Assembly (NCBI GenBank): GCA_964536015.1
Contig: CAZHVS010000030.1
Coordinates: forward strand, 1-20,313
Origin: CAZHVS01 sp964536015
GTDB lineage: Bacteria > Bacteroidota > Ignavibacteria > Ignavibacteriales > Ignavibacteriaceae
Length of the DNA stretch: 20,313 bases
Direction: 5' to 3'
Shown here piece after piece: positions 16,786 through 20,313 of the stretch. The translations under genes and the position numbers were made by a program. The notes below the pieces were generated by a model, which saw nothing but the letters and a program-made list of their open reading frames with translations, was not told where the DNA came from and searched no databases. Position 1 is the first letter of the stretch; every line of letters starts with the position of its first letter.

Positions 16786-16792
16786 CTCCTTT
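16786..16792 (-). promoter_or_regulatory. Ribosome binding site fixing the start at 16778
   Basis: AAAGGAG on the minus strand, seven bases before ATG 16778. It overlaps the TAA stop of the upstream gene (16791-16793), so ribosomes finishing that gene are positioned to re-initiate, coupling production of the two surface proteins. Confidence 0.8.
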
Positions 16793-19700
16793 ACTTTAAT
16801 AACATCATCTTTTTAGTAACAACATAGTCCCCAGCTTTTATACGGTACAAGTAAACACCGCTGGCAAGACCTTTTGCAGATGCATTGAAGGAAATTTTGT
16901 AATAACCCTCATCTTGCTCGCTATTGATTAGGGTTACGACCTGCTGTCCCAGAATATCATACACAGATAAATTCACGTGCAATCTATTAGGTAAATCATA
17001 TTCTATTGTTGTAGTTGGATTGAACGGATTAGGATAATTCTGGTAAAGTGCAAAAGTAGCAGGGACTTCCTGTAACGTATAAACTACTTTCTTACTATAA
17101 ATTTCATTTAAAGATTTGTCATAACCTCTATAGATAACTAACAATGAATCTTTTGAATTCTTTTTATCGAACAAGCAATTTATTGAAGCATTAATTATAT
17201 AATCATTTTCCAATTTACCTGATAAATCGCCAAGATCAATATTGATTCTTCCATCTGAACTATCCTGATGCGAAAGACAAATTGTAGATGATGGAAGATT
17301 TTCTTTTATAACATTTAAAGAATCAAAATCAAATCTTTTATTGTTGTAATAGATTTCGCTTGAGAGAGCAATTATATTCAATTCTGGATTAAGGTTAATT
17401 GGTAAATTCAATTTGTTTTCTCCTTGCTTGAATTTAATTAAATGTCTCTCAACATCATTTGTAAAGAATGAAGAATAATCAGCCAGTTTAGGTAGGTTAC
17501 CATAAGTTTGATACCAGTTCCATTGCTTAACGAAAACTACAAGGTCTTCAAGTTCAAGATTTTGATTTCCTACTACTCGTATTGTAGGAATTGTATCCAC
17601 AAAGGGATAATAATCCGCCCCAAGTAAAGAATCTTTTACTGTCCATGCAAGTATAAATGCAGCAAGATCAATCGAATTTATTTTTTTATCATTATTGATA
17701 TCACCAACTGCTAAAGTTTTCAAAGGATATACAAAGTATTGAGAATTTCCAAATTTGTCAGTCACTGCAAATTTTATATAATATTGTTTCGAATTATATA
17801 AGTCAGAAATCATGAACGTATCAAGAAGCGTTGAATATACTGTTGAAGTTGAAAAATCACCAGTATTAGAAACAGCAATACTATATTTTACATATCCACT
17901 TGAATCAGTCGCCTTAGGCCAGCTCAGTTTTAATTTATCCCAGCCATAACTATAGGGATTCTGCAAAAGTACAAATTTAGTTGAGTCAATAGTCGGTGCT
18001 TTATTATCAATTCCAACTGTATCAACATCAATTAAATATTCAACAAGATAGCTGGAAGTAAATGTAAATTTGAATTTAATTCTTCCTTCGAATTCGCTTA
18101 ACGGCACTTGAGATTTCCATTTAATTGAATCTACTCGCGGACTGATAAGATTAGTATAAGCTTTGTCAAGATATGAAGTACCATCAGCAAAAGCATTGTT
18201 TGGTAACTGGTATTCGAGTTTAACAAGACTTAAAATTTCACCAGGAGTACTTGCATCAAAATTAAACTTAATAGTTCCTGACTGGTATTTCTGAGAAATT
18301 GTAATTCTCGGTATTCCTGAAATAATAAAGGAAGAATCACTAACATCATAAATTGTTGTATCAGGAAGATTATAAATTTTAATTTTCATTGTTGTAGAAA
18401 GAATCGATTGCGGAATTGTCCAGTTATAAAATCCCGCCGCAGCAATTGTATCCTTTATATTAATCCATACTGAACCATTATTTGTTGAATATTTTATTCT
18501 TACATTTTGAACATCTGAACTATTGGTCCATGTAATCTGTTGTGTGCTTCCATTCTTCCAAGTTTCTCCACCGTTAGGTGAAGTAACTTTTAATAAACTG
18601 ATAATGAATACGTTATCGCTTTCATCATAATTTGAAGTATCGGCAACATTCAAAATTTTAATTTTTGCAGATAAGGATGATATATCATTTGGAATTTTCC
18701 AATTATAAGTTTTTGGTGCAGCTAAAGTATCTTTTATCGGATTCCAAGTTGCGCCATTATCTGTAGTATACTGAATTCTTACATTCTGGATATCTCCACT
18801 GCATTGCCAGATGATTTGTTTCGTTGAACCAGATTGCCAAACCTGTCCACCATTTGGTTGAGTCAGTTTAAGATTACTAATTGTGAATGTACTATCACTA
18901 ATATCCAGAATTGATTGATCTTTCAATTTCAGAATTTTTATTTTGGCGTTTGTTGTTACAACTGTTGAAGGAATATGCCAATTATATAGTCCTCCAGTTG
19001 CTATTGTATCAGTAATTTGTACCCAGGAAGTACCACTGTTTGTTGAATATTGAATTTTAACGCTATCAATATCAACACTGCTTTGCCAGTTTATTTGTCT
19101 GATAGAACCAGCTTGCCATATTTCACCACCGTTTGGGGAAATGACTTTTAAACCACTAATCGTAAATGTTGAATCACTTTCATCAAAAATACTAAGGTCA
19201 TTTATATCTGTGATCTTAATTTTCGAAATTGTTGATGGTGACATACCAGAAGGAATTGTCCAGTTATAGAACTTTGGAGCTGCAATTGTGTCTTTGATCT
19301 GATTCCAATTTACACCATTATCGGAAGAATATTGTATTCTAATATTTATTATATCATTACTATTTTGCCATGTAATTTGTTTTGTTGTACCAGCTTGCCA
19401 GTATTGTCCTCCATTTGGTGATGTAACAGTCAGATTTGTAATTTTAAACAGAGAATCACTTACATCACTTATTGTAGAATCTGAGACAGAATTGATTTTT
19501 ACTTTAGCAATCGATGAAGAAATTCCAGAAGGAATATTCCACATATAACCACCAAGTAATGCATTCACCGTATCTGCAATTAATAAATAAGATGCACCAT
19601 TGTTCAAAGAATAATAAATTTTTACTTTTTGAATATCAGGACTTGTTTGCCATGTAATCTGCTTTGATGTTCCAGCTTGCCAATTCTCTCCGCCATTTGG

Positions 19701-20313
19701 TGATGTTAATTTAAGATTCGTTAACGTAAAAGCACTGTCGCTTTCATCATAAATTGTTGCATTGTAAAAATCAACAACCCTTATTTTTGCAATTACTGAA
19801 GGAGAGATAGTTGATGGAATATTCCAATTAAACTGAGATGGTGTGGCTAAAGTATCGGCAATAGGAAGATAATTTAATCCATTATCAACTGAATATTGAA
19901 TACGAACTTTTGTTATATTTGAACTGTTTTGCCAGCTTATAATTTTTGTAGTTCCTGCTTGCCATCTTTCATTTCCATTTGGTGTCAGTACCTTTAAATT
20001 GCTTATAGTAAAAACACTATCACTTATATCAGATACTGTAGAATCAGCAATATTAAAGATTTTAACTTTCGAATTGACTGAAGCAATTCCAGGTGGAATT
20101 ATCCAGTCATAGTTTGTAGTAATTGCTGTTGTATCTTTAATATTGATCCATGTTACACCATTATTAGTTGTGTACTGTAGTCTTACATTCAATATATCAC
20201 TGCTGTTTTGCCACGTAATTGTCTTTACTGTTCCTGCCTGCCAGTTCTCTCCTCCATTCGGACTCGTTAGCTTCAAATTAGCTATCGTAAATACTGTGTC
20301 ACTTTCGTCACTT
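16791..20313 (-). CDS. Large T9SS cargo with Kre9/KNH-like repeats and a dockerin-like module (5' partial)
   Basis: The reading frame stays open to the right window edge, so the N terminus and signal peptide lie outside; at least 1,173 residues are present. Counting residue 1 at 20276, residues 1-654 are seven tandem 93-94-residue domains, and the tail of an earlier one (SDESDTVFTIAN) precedes them. Each opens with a version of SPNGGExWQAG and ITWQ, resembling Kre9/KNH-like Ig folds. Residues about 655-755 are an extra beta domain. Residues about 760-855 are FnIII-like. Residues 856-922 are dockerin-like, with the loop GDINNDKKINSIDL. Residues about 960-1065 are strand-rich and faintly cohesin-like. 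Residues 1073-1161 are a type A T9SS sorting domain (QNYPNPFNPTTTIEYDLP, VYDILGQQV, GVYLYRIKAG). The TTG at 20276 is an internal Leu codon within a repeat, not a start. The product is probably a long surface adhesin or scaffold. Confidence 0.88.
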   Translation of the reverse strand, partial: SDESDTVFTIANLKLTSPNGGENWQAGTVKTITWQNSSDILNVRLQYTTNNGVTWINIKDTTAITTNYDWIIPPGIASVNSKVKIFNIADSTVSDISDSVFTISNLKVLTPNGNERWQAGTTKIISWQNSSNITKVRIQYSVDNGLNYLPIADTLATPSQFNWNIPSTISPSVIAKIRVVDFYNATIYDESDSAFTLTNLKLTSPNGGENWQAGTSKQITWQTSPDIQKVKIYYSLNNGASYLLIADTVNALLGGYMWNIPSGISSSIAKVKINSVSDSTISDVSDSLFKITNLTVTSPNGGQYWQAGTTKQITWQNSNDIINIRIQYSSDNGVNWNQIKDTIAAPKFYNWTIPSGMSPSTISKIKITDINDLSIFDESDSTFTISGLKVISPNGGEIWQAGSIRQINWQSSVDIDSVKIQYSTNSGTSWVQITDTIATGGLYNWHIPSTVVTTNAKIKILKLKDQSILDISDSTFTISNLKLTQPNGGQVWQSGSTKQIIWQCSGDIQNVRIQYTTDNGATWNPIKDTLAAPKTYNWKIPNDISSLSAKIKILNVADTSNYDESDNVFIISLLKVTSPNGGETWKNGSTQQITWTNSSDVQNVRIKYSTNNGSVWINIKDTIAAAGFYNWTIPQSILSTTMKIKIYNLPDTTIYDVSDSSFIISGIPRITISQKYQSGTIKFNFDASTPGEILSLVKLEYQLPNNAFADGTSYLDKAYTNLISPRVDSIKWKSQVPLSEFEGRIKFKFTFTSSYLVEYLIDVDTVGIDNKAPTIDSTKFVLLQNPYSYGWDKLKLSWPKATDSSGYVKYSIAVSNTGDFSTSTVYSTLLDTFMISDLYNSKQYYIKFAVTDKFGNSQYFVYPLKTLAVGDINNDKKINSIDLAAFILAWTVKDSLLGADYYPFVDTIPTIRVVGNQNLELEDLVVFVKQWNWYQTYGNLPKLADYSSFFTNDVERHLIKFKQGENKLNLPINLNPELNIIALSSEIYYNNKRFDFDSLNVIKENLPSSTICLSHQDSSDGRINIDLGDLSGKLENDYIINASINCLFDKKNSKDSLLVIYRGYDKSLNEIYSKKVVYTLQEVPATFALYQNYPNPFNPTTTIEYDLPNRLHVNLSVYDILGQQVVTLINSEQDEGYYKISFNASAKGLASGVYLYRIKAGDYVVTKKMMLLK
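17511..17711 (-). other. Dockerin-like segment within the large T9SS cargo
   Basis: Residues 856-922, counted from 20276. The first half is a canonical 12-residue calcium loop: D859, N861, D863, N867 and D870 in GDINNDKKINSIDL, followed by the helix AAFILAW. The second half (VVGNQNLELEDLVVFVKQWNWY) keeps the helix but has lost the loop acids. Dockerins normally carry two such loops, so this is a half-degenerate version. Its position between an FnIII-like domain and the C-terminal region is unusual for enzymatic dockerins, which tend to be terminal. Confidence 0.6.
18315..20313 (-). repeat. Tandem array of ~280-bp repeats encoding Kre9/KNH-like domains
   Basis: Seven complete units on the minus strand: 20276-19998, 19997-19716, 19715-19434, 19433-19152, 19151-18873, 18872-18594 and 18593-18315. 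The end of an eighth lies at 20277-20313 and runs out of the window. Units are 279 or 282 bases, always whole codons. The best conserved parts encode SPNGGExWQAG, ITWQ, VRIQYSxDNG, IxDT, YNWxIP and DxSDSxFxIS. Third positions vary freely between units, so the array looks old and maintained by selection on protein, not recently amplified. Confidence 0.88.

Noticed and set aside
20274..20276. TTG at 20276 as the start of the large repeat protein
   Set aside because: It is the Leu of NLKLTSP inside a repeat. The frame continues upstream with the end of another repeat unit to the window edge, and there is no signal peptide.
18315..20313. The ~280-base repeats as a CRISPR or non-coding repeat array
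   Set aside because: The units are codon-periodic, stay in one open frame and encode a conserved domain, with no short identical repeats or spacers.

Overview
The window looks like a chromosomal segment from an AT-rich, Gram-negative member of the Bacteroidota/Ignavibacteria group. The main evidence is that two long secreted proteins end in a type IX secretion (T9SS/Por) sorting domain of the NYPNPFNP...IKYQIP / IEYDLP type, which is common in Ignavibacteria and relatives. An LptD-like LPS assembly protein, several lipoproteins and a possible TTG / TAnnTTTG promoter also fit. The assignment is inferred from family traits; no rRNA or tRNA is present to confirm it. I see no CRISPR array, insertion sequence, integrase or phage gene.

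Layout. 58-4054 (+): a T9SS-exported kelch-type protein, a Nudix hydrolase with an N-terminal extension, and a CstA-family transporter that ends in a perfect 13-bp-stem terminator. 4088-4546 (-): a small NYN/YacP-like predicted nuclease. 4611-5207 (+): a small lipoprotein with a TTG start. 5210-14862 (-): a tightly packed run that reads, in transcription order, xseA, xseB, dxs, a Gfo/Idh/MocA-like protein, a PhoB-type response regulator, a PhoR-type histidine kinase, a ROK sugar kinase and lptD. Most junctions overlap or are 3-17 bases apart; only the kinase/ROK junction (74 bases) leaves room for an internal promoter. 14961-15788 (-): an unrecognised outer-membrane-type protein. 15915-20313 (-): a two-gene operon ending in a strong terminator. 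Its first gene, cut by the right window edge, encodes a very long T9SS cargo with at least seven tandem ~93-residue Kre9/KNH-like domains and a dockerin-like segment. Its second gene encodes a lipoprotein with a cohesin-like domain.

How the genes fit together. The right-hand operon is the most interesting part: a surface lipoprotein with a cohesin-like module lies directly downstream of a T9SS cargo with a dockerin-like module. This suggests a non-cellulosomal cohesin-dockerin surface assembly in which the lipoprotein could anchor the long repeat protein. The neighbouring beta-barrel candidate could belong to the same envelope system, but it has its own transcription unit. The central run combines housekeeping functions (DNA repair by exonuclease VII, isoprenoid precursor synthesis by DXS, sugar phosphorylation, LPS export) with a two-component regulator and a Gfo/Idh/MocA protein that appears to have lost its catalytic histidine.

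Several gene starts were reset by eye. The NYN gene starts at 4546. The cohesin-like lipoprotein starts at 16778, set by its ribosome binding site. The large repeat protein has no start inside the window.
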